Below are positions 23,126 to 29,752 of a stretch of DNA of 64,000 nucleotides, one piece after another. Position 1 is the first letter of the stretch, and each line of letters opens with the position of its first letter. The position numbers were made by a program, and so were the translations under genes. The notes under the pieces are model-generated. The model did no database searches. It saw only the letters and a list, made by a program, of their open reading frames with translations, and was not told the origin of the DNA. The stretch is from a virus, in IMG/VR virus record IMGVR_UViG_3300033145_001841, positions 1 through 64,000 of that record; one strand, written 5' to 3'.

Positions 23126-23692
23126 CTAAGACCACTTAATATCTTTCACAACAAACCGGCCGTTGTACCCACCGTTTTCAGGTCGAAAAACACCAACCCC
23201 GATGAAATTACCGCTTTCCGTCACGTGCTGTTCAAGCACTTCCCGGGTAATGGTTTCGTCAAGGATGAAGTAGGTGACATCCCCGCCCCATTCGTGGATA
23301 GTGGGGAAGCATTTGGCAACCCTGGGGCCAGCAGACCCACGCTTTCCTTGGCTGTTCCCAAAAATCCACACACCATCGACATCATCCTTTTTAACTGATA
23401 ATTTCAAGCCATCTGTAACCAATATCCCGGCCAGGAAATGCTTTGTGAATGTGGCCTTGCCCCCACCTTTCCCCGGAACCTTCATGCTGAGAAAGCTCGC
23501 CGCGCGTTCAAGGGCTTTCTTAAAAGCCATAGGCGGAATGAAAATGTACCCGTCATTGTCGGCATGGCATTTCTCGCGCCAGGTTCTTTTTTCAAAATCG
23601 TCTTTGCTCTCTTTTTCAAGGGGCTCAGTTTGGTGGTATCGCCCCTGCTGATATGGAGCGATGCCTTCAATTGTTACGATTGCCGTTTTCAT
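23126..23692 (-). CDS. RAMP-like phage protein 1
   Basis: 188 aa. Begins with a beta strand (KTAIVTIEGIAPYQQG), then RTWREKCHADNDGYIFIPPMAFKKALERAASF, and ends with a Gly-rich turn and strand, GNFIGVGVFRPENGGYNGRF. This outline, with the final G-rich loop, resembles the RAMP/Cas7 fold of CRISPR effector proteins. I know it as a recurring phage protein of unknown function; the RAMP link is an inference from motif shape. Array C lies directly upstream and array B directly downstream. GGAGG lies just before the ATG. Confidence 0.72.
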   Translation of the reverse strand: MKTAIVTIEGIAPYQQGRYHQTEPLEKESKDDFEKRTWREKCHADNDGYIFIPPMAFKKALERAASFLSMKVPGKGGGKATFTKHFLAGILVTDGLKLSVKKDDVDGVWIFGNSQGKRGSAGPRVAKCFPTIHEWGGDVTYFILDETITREVLEQHVTESGNFIGVGVFRPENGGYNGRFVVKDIKWS

Positions 23693-23714
23693 TTGATCCT
23701 CCTTTTGTTGATTC

Positions 23715-23809
23715 TTGTCTTGTCTGGTCTTGTCAGGTCTGGTCGCGTCGCGTCTCGTCTCGTCAAGTCAAGTCAAGTCGGGTCAGGTCATGTCAAGTCA
23801 TGTTTAGTC
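23715..23809 (-). repeat. Pentamer array C (19 units of NNGTC)
   Basis: 95 bp, 19 phased units, 18 ending GTC. Same leader next to the Shine-Dalgarno of the RAMP-like gene, so the array would be in that gene's 5-prime UTR or promoter region. Decays into ATGTT, TAGTC and AT-rich DNA at its far end. Confidence 0.92.
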
Positions 23810-23819
23810 ATATTTAAAG

Positions 23820-24120
23820 TTATTTGGTTAACTCATTAACTGGGCTTCTTGCCGTGCCAAACCGCCCGTCCGAGATGCTTCGTAGACGCCTGCTCTATCC
23901 GCTGCCAAGCTGCCCACCGGGCGGGATGCGCTCAATCCACATGGGATATTGGCGACTTTTTCCCGGTTGTCGGTGGGGTGCTTGACTGTTGGGTGTGATA
24001 ATTGCATAAGTGGAATCTTATGTCAAGGAAATAAATTTCATATGTGCAATTTTTATTGCACAAAAAACCCGGCCTGATATACTCAGTGCCGGGTTGTGGG
24101 ATCTTTATTAAGATTGGAGG
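23820..24120. promoter_or_regulatory. Divergent control region of the early operon
   Basis: About 300 bp without a gene between the minus-strand early operon and a plus-strand small gene. It holds a possible plus promoter TTGACT-17-CATAAG whose -10 overlaps a perfect inverted repeat CATAAG-6-CTTATG (about 24002-24022), a second inverted repeat GTGCAAT-4-ATTGCAC (about 24043-24060), and a stem AACCCGGC / GCCGGGTT (24066-24095) with a T-run on the minus side. These look like repressor operators and a terminator. Which protein binds is not known. Confidence 0.6.
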
Positions 24121-24127
24121 GAAAAGG

Positions 24128-24301
24128 ATGGACAGCGGAAACGCTTCTGAGAAACTGTCACAAAGAGAGCGATTGAAACTCGTAAAGAAATATTTGGATG
24201 TGGGCGTGGTCGAAGCGAAGGACGCTATTGCATTGGGTATTGACCCGTTGAAACACCCAGATTATAGCACATTGTGTGTGATGCGGATGTCGGAAATTTG
24301 A
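24128..24301 (+). CDS. Small hypothetical protein
   Basis: 57 aa, MDSGNASEKLSQRERLKLVKKYLDVG..., with GGAGGG upstream. A short helix-rich sequence with the look of a regulatory or adaptor peptide. First gene after the plus promoter in the control region. Confidence 0.6.
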   Translation: MDSGNASEKLSQRERLKLVKKYLDVGVVEAKDAIALGIDPLKHPDYSTLCVMRMSEI

Positions 24302-24302
24302 A

Positions 24303-24623
24303 TCCGTCATTATTTCAGCCAAAGCGGGGAAGACGGGGGTTAATCATGTGCGGGATCTGCGGGGTGTGTTGGACAGAGAGAAGGCGGCAATTGGAGTATT
24401 TATCTCCATGCAGAAACCAACAGCCCCAATGATACAGGAAGCAATTTCATGTGGATTCTATGAATCCGAAATGTGGGGCAAACGACATCCCAAACTCCAG
24501 CTCTTGACTATAGAAGACCTTCTAGGCGGGAAACAGATAGATATGCCGCCCATCAAACAGACATTCAAAAAAGCCAAGAAAGAGCTTTTACGCGAAGAAA
24601 AGCAGGGGAAATTGTTTGGTTAG
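24303..24623 (+). pseudogene. C-terminal fragment of a DNA methyltransferase
   Basis: The frame reads VIISAKAGKTGVNHV then RDLRGVLDREKAAIGVF...GKRHPKLQLLTIEDLLGGKQIDMP, which is the conserved C-terminal end of a family of site-specific adenine DNA methyltransferases. The catalytic N-terminal part (FxGxG, DPPY) is absent; the fragment starts abruptly after the previous gene. A start at 24348 could still give a 91-aa peptide. Remnant of a lost or replaced modification gene. Confidence 0.75.
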
Positions 24624-24641
24624 GATAGCGTTTCAGTCACA

Positions 24642-24670
24642 CAAAAAAAAACCGCCCGGAGACGGGTGGT
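24642..24670 (-). terminator. Intrinsic terminator
   Basis: 8-bp stem ACCGCCCG / CGGGTGGT with loop GAGA, followed on the minus strand by eight or more T. Placed just downstream of the retropepsin-like gene. Confidence 0.8.
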
Positions 24671-24705
24671 GGATTCCGATAAGGATGTATTGAAGTTTTA
24701 TATGA

Positions 24706-25266
24706 TCAACTGCTCCCACAACATTTTTTATATTTCTTGCCGCTACCACAAGGGCATGCCGCGTTTCTGCTAATCTTCTCAGATTTTGTGGACTGTCCTT
24801 TCTTATACTCCTTTACAAAGTCGATACGCTCTTTAGGTGGGGTCCGAAATGAAAAGGCCGTTTTCTTTTGATAGTTGGTTATCGCAAAATCACCCAATAA
24901 AATAATATCCATGCCGATAAGGGCATCAATACCATCTGTAATAATCCCTTCCGTGACGCGAACGCGGATAACCCCAAGGTCGTTTGACAACTTAATATTT
25001 ACTAAATACACGGGGCAATCTTTAATAGCCCCACCTACGCCATGAACTTGGGTCATGCCAATTGGTTTTAGACCGCATTCTTGGACAGCCCGCTTGGTTA
25101 TCACAGTATTTGTCGCACCGGTATCCCATATGGCCTGAAATTTTCTTCCAGGAGGGATAGGATTTGTTTTCTGAGGATTAAAGGCAGGATGAATTATCAC
25201 CCAAGTTATAAGCGTGTTGGCCAGACCGTCAAATTGAACTGTAAAACTTTGGGATTTAGAGGGCAT
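24706..25266 (-). CDS. Retropepsin-like aspartic protease with SEC-C zinc motif
   Basis: 186 aa. AIWDTGATNTVITKRA (about 45-60) is the DTG active-site loop of retropepsin-like single-domain aspartic proteases, followed by ALIGMDIILLGDFAI, the usual second hydrophobic motif. The C-terminal NAACPCGSGKKYKKCCG is a SEC-C zinc motif. Such proteins would act as dimers. It forms a two-gene unit with a DUF5678-like gene and has its own terminator, next to the repressor region. Substrate unknown; a defence or toxin-like role is possible. Confidence 0.87.
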   Translation of the reverse strand: MPSKSQSFTVQFDGLANTLITWVIIHPAFNPQKTNPIPPGRKFQAIWDTGATNTVITKRAVQECGLKPIGMTQVHGVGGAIKDCPVYLVNIKLSNDLGVIRVRVTEGIITDGIDALIGMDIILLGDFAITNYQKKTAFSFRTPPKERIDFVKEYKKGQSTKSEKISRNAACPCGSGKKYKKCCGSS

Positions 25267-25268
25267 TT

Positions 25269-25514
25269 TTAGGCGAAAGCCACTCTGGAATGGAAGGTTT
25301 GGGTGTAACTATTAGTTCCCGGCTCACATTTTTGAACAAGAAAAGTCCCAAGTTCATGTTCTTCGCTTGTTTTTTTAATGGCTTCAAGTTCGTCATGGTA
25401 TGCTCCAATAATATTTTGATCTTTGATGACGACAAACTTGCCATTGTACTTTTTGACAAGGTCTTCTTGGTTCTCAATATAAAATCGGAACTCTTTTTGG
25501 AGCGGCTTTGCCAT
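25269..25514 (-). CDS. DUF5678-like small protein
   Basis: 81 aa. YNGKFVVIKDQNIIGAYHDELEAIKKTSEEHELGTFLVQKCE matches the short alpha/beta pattern of DUF5678 proteins, often encoded beside retropepsin-like genes. ATG at 25514; 2 bp from the protease gene, so co-translated. Upstream (25676-25688) is a perfect inverted repeat CCGGAATTTCCGG that may be an operator. Confidence 0.75.
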   Translation of the reverse strand: MAKPLQKEFRFYIENQEDLVKKYNGKFVVIKDQNIIGAYHDELEAIKKTSEEHELGTFLVQKCEPGTNSYTQTFHSRVAFA

Positions 25515-25730
25515 TTTAGCGCCTCATTTTAATCTAGAGCGTAAAATTATCCCACAGGCTGTTTTCAGCGTCAAGAAAATTCGTGTAATGTTTCACCTTT
25601 TACCTCACCATTCTCAATATCGTGTAAACGCCTGATACGCCACAGAGGGCAAAAATCCTCACCATCCCGAAATGCCGGAATTTCCGGAATACGCTGTTTT
25701 TAAATACCACCGGTGGTCGGTCGGTCTTGA

Positions 25731-26249
25731 TCACTTTGTAGATTGTGCACCTCCGTTGGCTTCTATTCCAGGGCCCGTTGTAATATCGGTCAGACGCTTC
25801 ACCTCTTCCTTTAGTTTATCAACGTCTTTTCTCAATTTTGTTTCATTTTCAACCGAATTTTTAAACGCCGCTAAATTCGCCAATAAGGCAGGGACAATGC
25901 TCGGATGTTCCGACTCCATGATTTCTTTTACATCGGCTATGGCTTGCCGGGTCGCTTTGTTTTCAACCTCGCCTTCAATTTTGGCTACAAGGGAAAATTT
26001 TTCGGATACAACAGCTTCTTTCAACAAGTTTAACGCTTTCAGGATGCCGTAGATGTTGGCAATCCCGACATTCACAGACCCTTTCAAAAACCTGGAAATT
26101 ACAGCCTCCGGGACGTCAGACATCTCGTACAGACGCTTATTTCTCCCATGGCCAATAAGCCCAATGGTGTTCATTCTATTATCTATTAATTCCACAAGCG
26201 GATTTTTCTCTTGACTTAAATCTTCCATTTGTGATATTTTATCCCCCAT
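25731..26249 (-). CDS. Repressor-like helix-turn-helix protein with coiled coil
   Basis: 172 aa (an internal ATG at 26228 would give 165). Residues 20-70 (TIGLIGHGRNKRLYEMSDVPEAVISRFLKGSVNVGIANIYGILKAL) form a lambda-repressor-type helix-turn-helix. The C-terminal third is a predicted coiled coil (LRKDVDKLKEEVKRL). No cleavable LexA-type protease domain, so induction must differ from lambda CI. It is divergent from the Cro-like gene with overlapping start codons. Confidence 0.8.
   Translation of the reverse strand: MGDKISQMEDLSQEKNPLVELIDNRMNTIGLIGHGRNKRLYEMSDVPEAVISRFLKGSVNVGIANIYGILKALNLLKEAVVSEKFSLVAKIEGEVENKATRQAIADVKEIMESEHPSIVPALLANLAAFKNSVENETKLRKDVDKLKEEVKRLTDITTGPGIEANGGAQSTK
26211..26247 (+). 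promoter_or_regulatory. Promoter of the Cro-like gene, giving a nearly leaderless mRNA
   Basis: TTGACT (26211) and TATTTT (26235) with an 18-bp spacer. The expected start of transcription falls at about 26247, at the ATG of the Cro-like gene. No Shine-Dalgarno is present. The promoter overlaps the N-terminal coding region of the divergent repressor. Confidence 0.6.
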
Positions 26250-26484
26250 GGAACTTACAATTTTCTTTCAAGTCAATATCACGAAGCCGACAGTGTGGGC
26301 CATTGAAAATAAAATTTCCCCGTCAGTGGTAAGCCGCTACCTGAACGGCTGCGGTATTTCCACTAAAAACGCCCTACGCATCGAGCAAGCCACGGGTGGC
26401 GCGGTAACCCGGGATGAACTACTGTTCCCGGAATTGTATAAACCCAAACAAGGAGACCAAAATGTCAATACTCCCACGTCGTAA
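26248..26484 (+). CDS. Cro-like (YdaS-type) regulator
   Basis: 78 aa. KPTVWAIENKISPSVVSRYLNGCGISTKNALRIEQATGGAVTRDELLFPEL is a YdaS/Cro-type helix-turn-helix with the usual EQATGGAV ending. Divergent from the repressor, it should form the lysis-lysogeny switch. The ATG shares bases with the repressor start (CATG). Confidence 0.85.
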   Translation: MELTIFFQVNITKPTVWAIENKISPSVVSRYLNGCGISTKNALRIEQATGGAVTRDELLFPELYKPKQGDQNVNTPTS

Positions 26485-26644
26485 TGGAAAACAGTTCAGG
26501 GAAGCCCGAACCGCGCTCGTTGTTGAACTCCTTGAGCTCCTGGCAACAAAAGAGCTTCCGGTTTACGTTATCGAAAACGCTTTTGAAAAAGTACATCACA
26601 TAATACAAGAAGCCGTTTTTACAGGACATCATCCAGGCGAGTGA
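26462..26644 (+). CDS. Small hypothetical protein
   Basis: 60 aa from MSILPRRNGKQFREA; AAGGAG 7 bp upstream. Helical; overlaps the end of the Cro-like gene by 23 bp. Function unknown, likely part of the early plus transcript. Confidence 0.65.
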   Translation: MSILPRRNGKQFREARTALVVELLELLATKELPVYVIENAFEKVHHIIQEAVFTGHHPGE

Positions 26645-26807
26645 CGAACTCTCTGCATACATCAAAAACTTCGTCTTTTATTTCAGCTTCGTTCACCGCC
26701 TGTTCGTCGTTTTTCGAGTGCAGCAGTTTGTTGATGTAGAAAGCTGACGTAAGATTTGCGGCAAGCAGTATATTTTTTTGCTCTCTATTTGTATCCGTTT
26801 TTTCCAT
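26619..26807 (-). CDS. Small hypothetical protein (tentative)
   Basis: 62 aa, MEKTDTNREQKNILLAANLTSAFYINKLLHSKNDEQAVNEAE, acidic and helical. Opposite strand to neighbours, overlapping the previous gene by 26 bp. No strong Shine-Dalgarno; kept for its natural composition. Confidence 0.45.
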   Translation of the reverse strand: MEKTDTNREQKNILLAANLTSAFYINKLLHSKNDEQAVNEAEIKDEVFDVCREFVTRLDDVL

Positions 26808-26864
26808 TTTTGTACCTCGATTTCAGGTCCTGGAGTTGCGCTTCCAGGTAAAGTGAGGAAACCA

Positions 26865-27035
26865 ATGCCAAGTAAAACTCTTGACGACATCCACGGTGTG
26901 CTGGTGGATATCAATGCCGTCCTGGTCGCAATACTCACCATGGAAAACGAAAAACGTAATGCGATGATAGAAGGGATGCAGTTGACTAATCCCTCTCGGC
27001 AAGCCCTTGAACAATCTGATCGCCCAGAAGGATAA
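26865..27035 (+). CDS. Small hypothetical protein
   Basis: 56 aa, MPSKTLDDIHGVLVDINAVLVAILTMENEK..., with GAGGAAA before the ATG. Short amphipathic helix; may associate with membrane or act as a small regulator. Confidence 0.5.
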   Translation: MPSKTLDDIHGVLVDINAVLVAILTMENEKRNAMIEGMQLTNPSRQALEQSDRPEG

Positions 27036-27207
27036 GGCTTGCCATGCAGACGCTGGGCGGCGGACCCTCAATCGCGGGAGATCCAGCCAAGCAACTCTTT
27101 CTTCTGTTGCCTAAGCGCTTGCATACATCAACTGCTGGGCAATCTTCAATCCGCTTTGGCATGGTAGGTTTTTCAACTCTAATAGAATCAAGTGGGTTGT
27201 TTTCCAT
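26986..27207 (-). CDS. Small Cys-rich protein (tentative)
   Basis: 73 aa from MENNPLDSIRVEKP. Four cysteines (CPAVDVC ... SCLAG ... SVCMA) suggest metal binding. GAAGG lies about 11 bp before the ATG. Convergent overlap with the plus-strand small gene. Confidence 0.45.
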   Translation of the reverse strand: MENNPLDSIRVEKPTMPKRIEDCPAVDVCKRLGNRRKSCLAGSPAIEGPPPSVCMASLILLGDQIVQGLAERD

Positions 27208-27282
27208 GTTCTTTATGCCTTCAGTTTCGGGTTTACGCAGATAGTGGTTGGCAAGCACCGTAACGCCCGCCCACCACTATTT

Positions 27283-27375
27283 TTATAGCAGTAGGGCCAA
27301 GGTGAATGAAGCAATGACCCAGAGGATCTTCGCAACATCAACCGAGACACTTACTGCTATCTGGAGTTTGTCCAT
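27283..27375 (-). CDS. 30-aa single-pass membrane peptide
   Basis: Starts MDKLQIAVSVSVDVAKILWV and ends in a hydrophobic run to LALLL. GGGAGA lies 6 bp before the ATG. Tiny membrane proteins like this are common in phage early regions but functions vary. Confidence 0.5.
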   Translation of the reverse strand: MDKLQIAVSVSVDVAKILWVIASFTLALLL

Positions 27376-27724
27376 GGTGTTTCTCCCATGTCAAAACCCA
27401 GAGCCGGCCCTGAGTTATTTACAGGGCATTTGTATCGCGCCTTGACCGGGCGCTATCCCCTATCCTTGATCAGGGATTCGGGGAGTCGGACCAAAGTGTT
27501 GAAGTTTGTCCCCGTTTGCGATTGTGGTCTTTTGGTTACCGGGGAAACCAACCCCCGGGGGTTTCGCAATCGGGGCTTCATTAATTTTTGGCCCTTGAGC
27601 CGGTTCTCTTAATCCGACCCCGGAGGCAAGAGACCCCCGATCCAGCAGGAGCCCAGCCTCGGGCCGGGCAGCCTGTTTGGATTCTCAGAAAAACCCGTTT
27701 CATAATATCACACAGGTTAACAAC
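27376..27724. other. Non-coding stretch in immunity region
   Basis: About 350 bp, GC-rich with short inverted repeats (for example CCCCTATCCTTGATCAGG / CGGGG around 27460-27485). No gene, RNA or promoter that I can support. Probably operators or a leader for the downstream helix-turn-helix gene. Confidence 0.4.
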
Positions 27725-27961
27725 ATGACAACAATAAAAGCAAAAGATTTCAACCAGCTTATAGTGAGCGGCTACGCGTTCAACAACGTAGTCGCTTTTT
27801 TCATGCGTGACGCTGGAACCACCATGGCCGATATTGGCCGGTCTGTCCGTGTGGATAGGGCTATGGTCACTATGGTGATTTCTGGTAAACGCGAATCCAA
27901 GCCTGTTAAGCAAGCCGTTTCTAAGGCCCTCGGGTTCGACCCTTGGGATGTTAAAATCTAA
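27725..27961 (+). CDS. Helix-turn-helix regulator
   Basis: 78 aa. FMRDAGTTMADIGRSVRVDRAMVTMVISGKRESKPVKQAVSKALGFDPWDV is a classic phage helix-turn-helix with the C-terminal LGFDPWD tail of Nlp/Ner-like or CI-type small regulators. 22 bp before a ribbon-helix-helix gene; together a regulatory pair. Confidence 0.8.
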   Translation: MTTIKAKDFNQLIVSGYAFNNVVAFFMRDAGTTMADIGRSVRVDRAMVTMVISGKRESKPVKQAVSKALGFDPWDVKI

Positions 27962-27982
27962 GATCAAATGGAGGTCTCCTAA

Positions 27983-28258
27983 ATGCCACAGCAACAAAAT
28001 ATCTTCCAGAACAACGCACCTATTCATGTCACAAATAATTTTTCCAATCCTGCTGGCGAATCCGCGACAGCGCCCATAACGGTTAAATTTAAGGAGGGCA
28101 TGAAACGAGACCTCGAAAAATTTTGTTTTGAAAATGATATTTCCCGGTCGGAATTCCTGCGAGATGCTGCTCAATTCTACCGTCATGTTTTTCCCCAAAA
28201 GGACAAATTCTTAAAATACCAAAACGCTGTTTCAGCGCTGTTGAAGAGTCTACCATGA
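27983..28258 (+). CDS. Ribbon-helix-helix DNA-binding protein
   Basis: 91 aa. PITVKFKEGMKRDLEKFCFENDISRSEFLRDAAQFY matches the Arc/CopG ribbon-helix-helix: a beta strand, helix, and SRSEFLRDA second helix. The first 30 residues are flexible and Asn/Gln-rich. Directly downstream is a 22-bp direct-repeat array, a likely binding site. GGAGG precedes the ATG. Confidence 0.82.
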   Translation: MPQQQNIFQNNAPIHVTNNFSNPAGESATAPITVKFKEGMKRDLEKFCFENDISRSEFLRDAAQFYRHVFPQKDKFLKYQNAVSALLKSLP

Positions 28259-28278
28259 TTTTTTTTGACTTGTCAGTA

Positions 28279-28366
28279 ATACCGAGGGCATATTCAGGGC
28301 ATACCGAGGGCATATTCAGGGCATACCGAGGGCATATTCAGGGCATACCGAGGGCATATTCAGGGC
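28279..28366 (+). repeat. Four 22-bp direct repeats (eight 11-bp half units) over a promoter
   Basis: Exact tandem repeats of ATACCGAGGGC followed by ATATTCAGGGC. Half units differ in only four positions and have the period of a DNA turn, so a protein could bind one face. A -35-like TTGACT at 28266 places the array in the -10 region. Likely operator of the ribbon-helix-helix protein just upstream, controlling the replication genes; an origin-type iteron role is the alternative. Confidence 0.85.
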
Positions 28367-28424
28367 ATACTTAGGTGTACCTGAATAATTACAACCATTT
28401 ATTCACATCTTTGGCGAGGGTCTG

Positions 28425-28868
28425 ATGCAAATTATAGCCGACACACGCGAGCAAACCCCTTACCAGTTCGCTACCATTACCCCCCGCCCGGATGTTGTAC
28501 GCCAAACACTCCAAACGGGCGATTATTCGTTGATCGGATTTGAAGACCGGATCACCATTGAAAGAAAAAGTAAAAGCGATCTTTTTAGCAGCTTAGGAAA
28601 AGGACGCAAGCGTTTTATCCGAGAGCTTGAGCGCATGCAAAATTTCAACTTCGCTGCAATTCTCATAGAAGCCAACTGGCATTCAGTTTTAAGACAACCC
28701 CCAACGCGATCAAAGATGAATCCAGTGTCCGTCTATGTGTCATTGATTGCCTTTGCCATACGGTACGGGATCCACTGTTGGCCGTGTGAGAATAGGGCCA
28801 TGGCTGAGAGAACATGTTATCGGATGCTCGAACGCTATTGGAAAGATCATCATAAGGGAATTAGATGA
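28425..28868 (+). CDS. ERCC4-type nuclease
   Basis: 147 aa. IIADTREQTPYQF (Asp6) and DRITIERKSKSDLFSSLGKGRKRFIREL (ERKS motif, about 46-55) are the ERCC4/XPF-type nuclease active-site motifs. Phage homologues lack the helicase part and are seen near replication genes. Ends with ATGA overlap to the HNH gene. Confidence 0.88.
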   Translation: MQIIADTREQTPYQFATITPRPDVVRQTLQTGDYSLIGFEDRITIERKSKSDLFSSLGKGRKRFIRELERMQNFNFAAILIEANWHSVLRQPPTRSKMNPVSVYVSLIAFAIRYGIHCWPCENRAMAERTCYRMLERYWKDHHKGIR

Positions 28869-29752
28869 AAGCCCAACAATATAAAATTGATAATGGTGTT
28901 GAATTCCAGAAATGTAATGTGTGTGAAAAATGGAAATTTATTAGTGACTTTCATAGAGATAAATCAAAGAAACGAGGGTTTAGATATAAATGCAAAGTTT
29001 GTACTAAAAAATATGATGTTGATTACTTAAAAAGAAATCGTGAAAAGCGATCCAAGCAACATAGAGAATGGAGAATAAATAATAGAGATCGGCATAACGA
29101 ATTGAATTCCAGATGGCGCAATAATAATCTTGAAAAAGCAAGAGCAAGTGGTCGAAAGTGCTATCATAAACATAAAGATGAACGACGATTGTGGTCAATC
29201 GAATATTACATAAAAAACAAAAATAATATTAGACCAAAAAAGAAAAAATGGAAAATTGAAAATTTTGGAAAAGTAAAAAAAACGAGTGCCATTTATTATC
29301 AAAAAAACAAGGAAAGACATAAAAAATGGATGAAGGAGTATTATAAAAACAATAAAGACAAATACAGGGAAAGTGCTCGAAAATATTATAATACACCAAA
29401 AGGGAGAACATCCTTAAACATTTCTCGTAGAATAGCATTTACCCTAAAAGGCAAAAAGGGTGGAAGACACTGGGAAGACATTGTTGGATATTCAGTAGAA
29501 CAACTCATTTTCAGGCTGAAGAAAACAATGCCAAAGGGATATACATGGGATGATTATTTAAATGGAGAACTACATATTGATCATAAGATTCCTATTGCGG
29601 TTTTTAACTATGAAACGCCAGACGATTTAGATTTTAAAAAATGTTGGGCTCTTAAAAATTTACAACTTCTTCCTGCGGGTAAAAATTTGTCTAAAGGGGC
29701 TAAAATTGATAGGCCTTTCCAGCCATCATTGTTATTGAGGGCTCAATTTTGA
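28865..29752 (+). CDS. HNH homing endonuclease with long basic repeats
   Basis: 295 aa, strongly AT-rich and Lys-rich. N-terminal FQKCNVC...YKCKVC zinc motif; long stretch of REWRINNRDRH-type repeats seen in many homing endonucleases; C-terminal HIDHKIPIAVFNYETPDDLDFKKCWALKNLQLLP with HNH residues. It overlaps both neighbours by 4 bp, as an inserted free-standing gene would. Confidence 0.88.
   Translation: MKAQQYKIDNGVEFQKCNVCEKWKFISDFHRDKSKKRGFRYKCKVCTKKYDVDYLKRNREKRSKQHREWRINNRDRHNELNSRWRNNNLEKARASGRKCYHKHKDERRLWSIEYYIKNKNNIRPKKKKWKIENFGKVKKTSAIYYQKNKERHKKWMKEYYKNNKDKYRESARKYYNTPKGRTSLNISRRIAFTLKGKKGGRHWEDIVGYSVEQLIFRLKKTMPKGYTWDDYLNGELHIDHKIPIAVFNYETPDDLDFKKCWALKNLQLLPAGKNLSKGAKIDRPFQPSLLLRAQF

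Noticed and set aside
28279-28366. Possible CRISPR array (regular 22-bp repeats)
   Set aside because: Repeats are directly adjacent with no unique spacers and are built of two related 11-bp halves; this fits operators or iterons.
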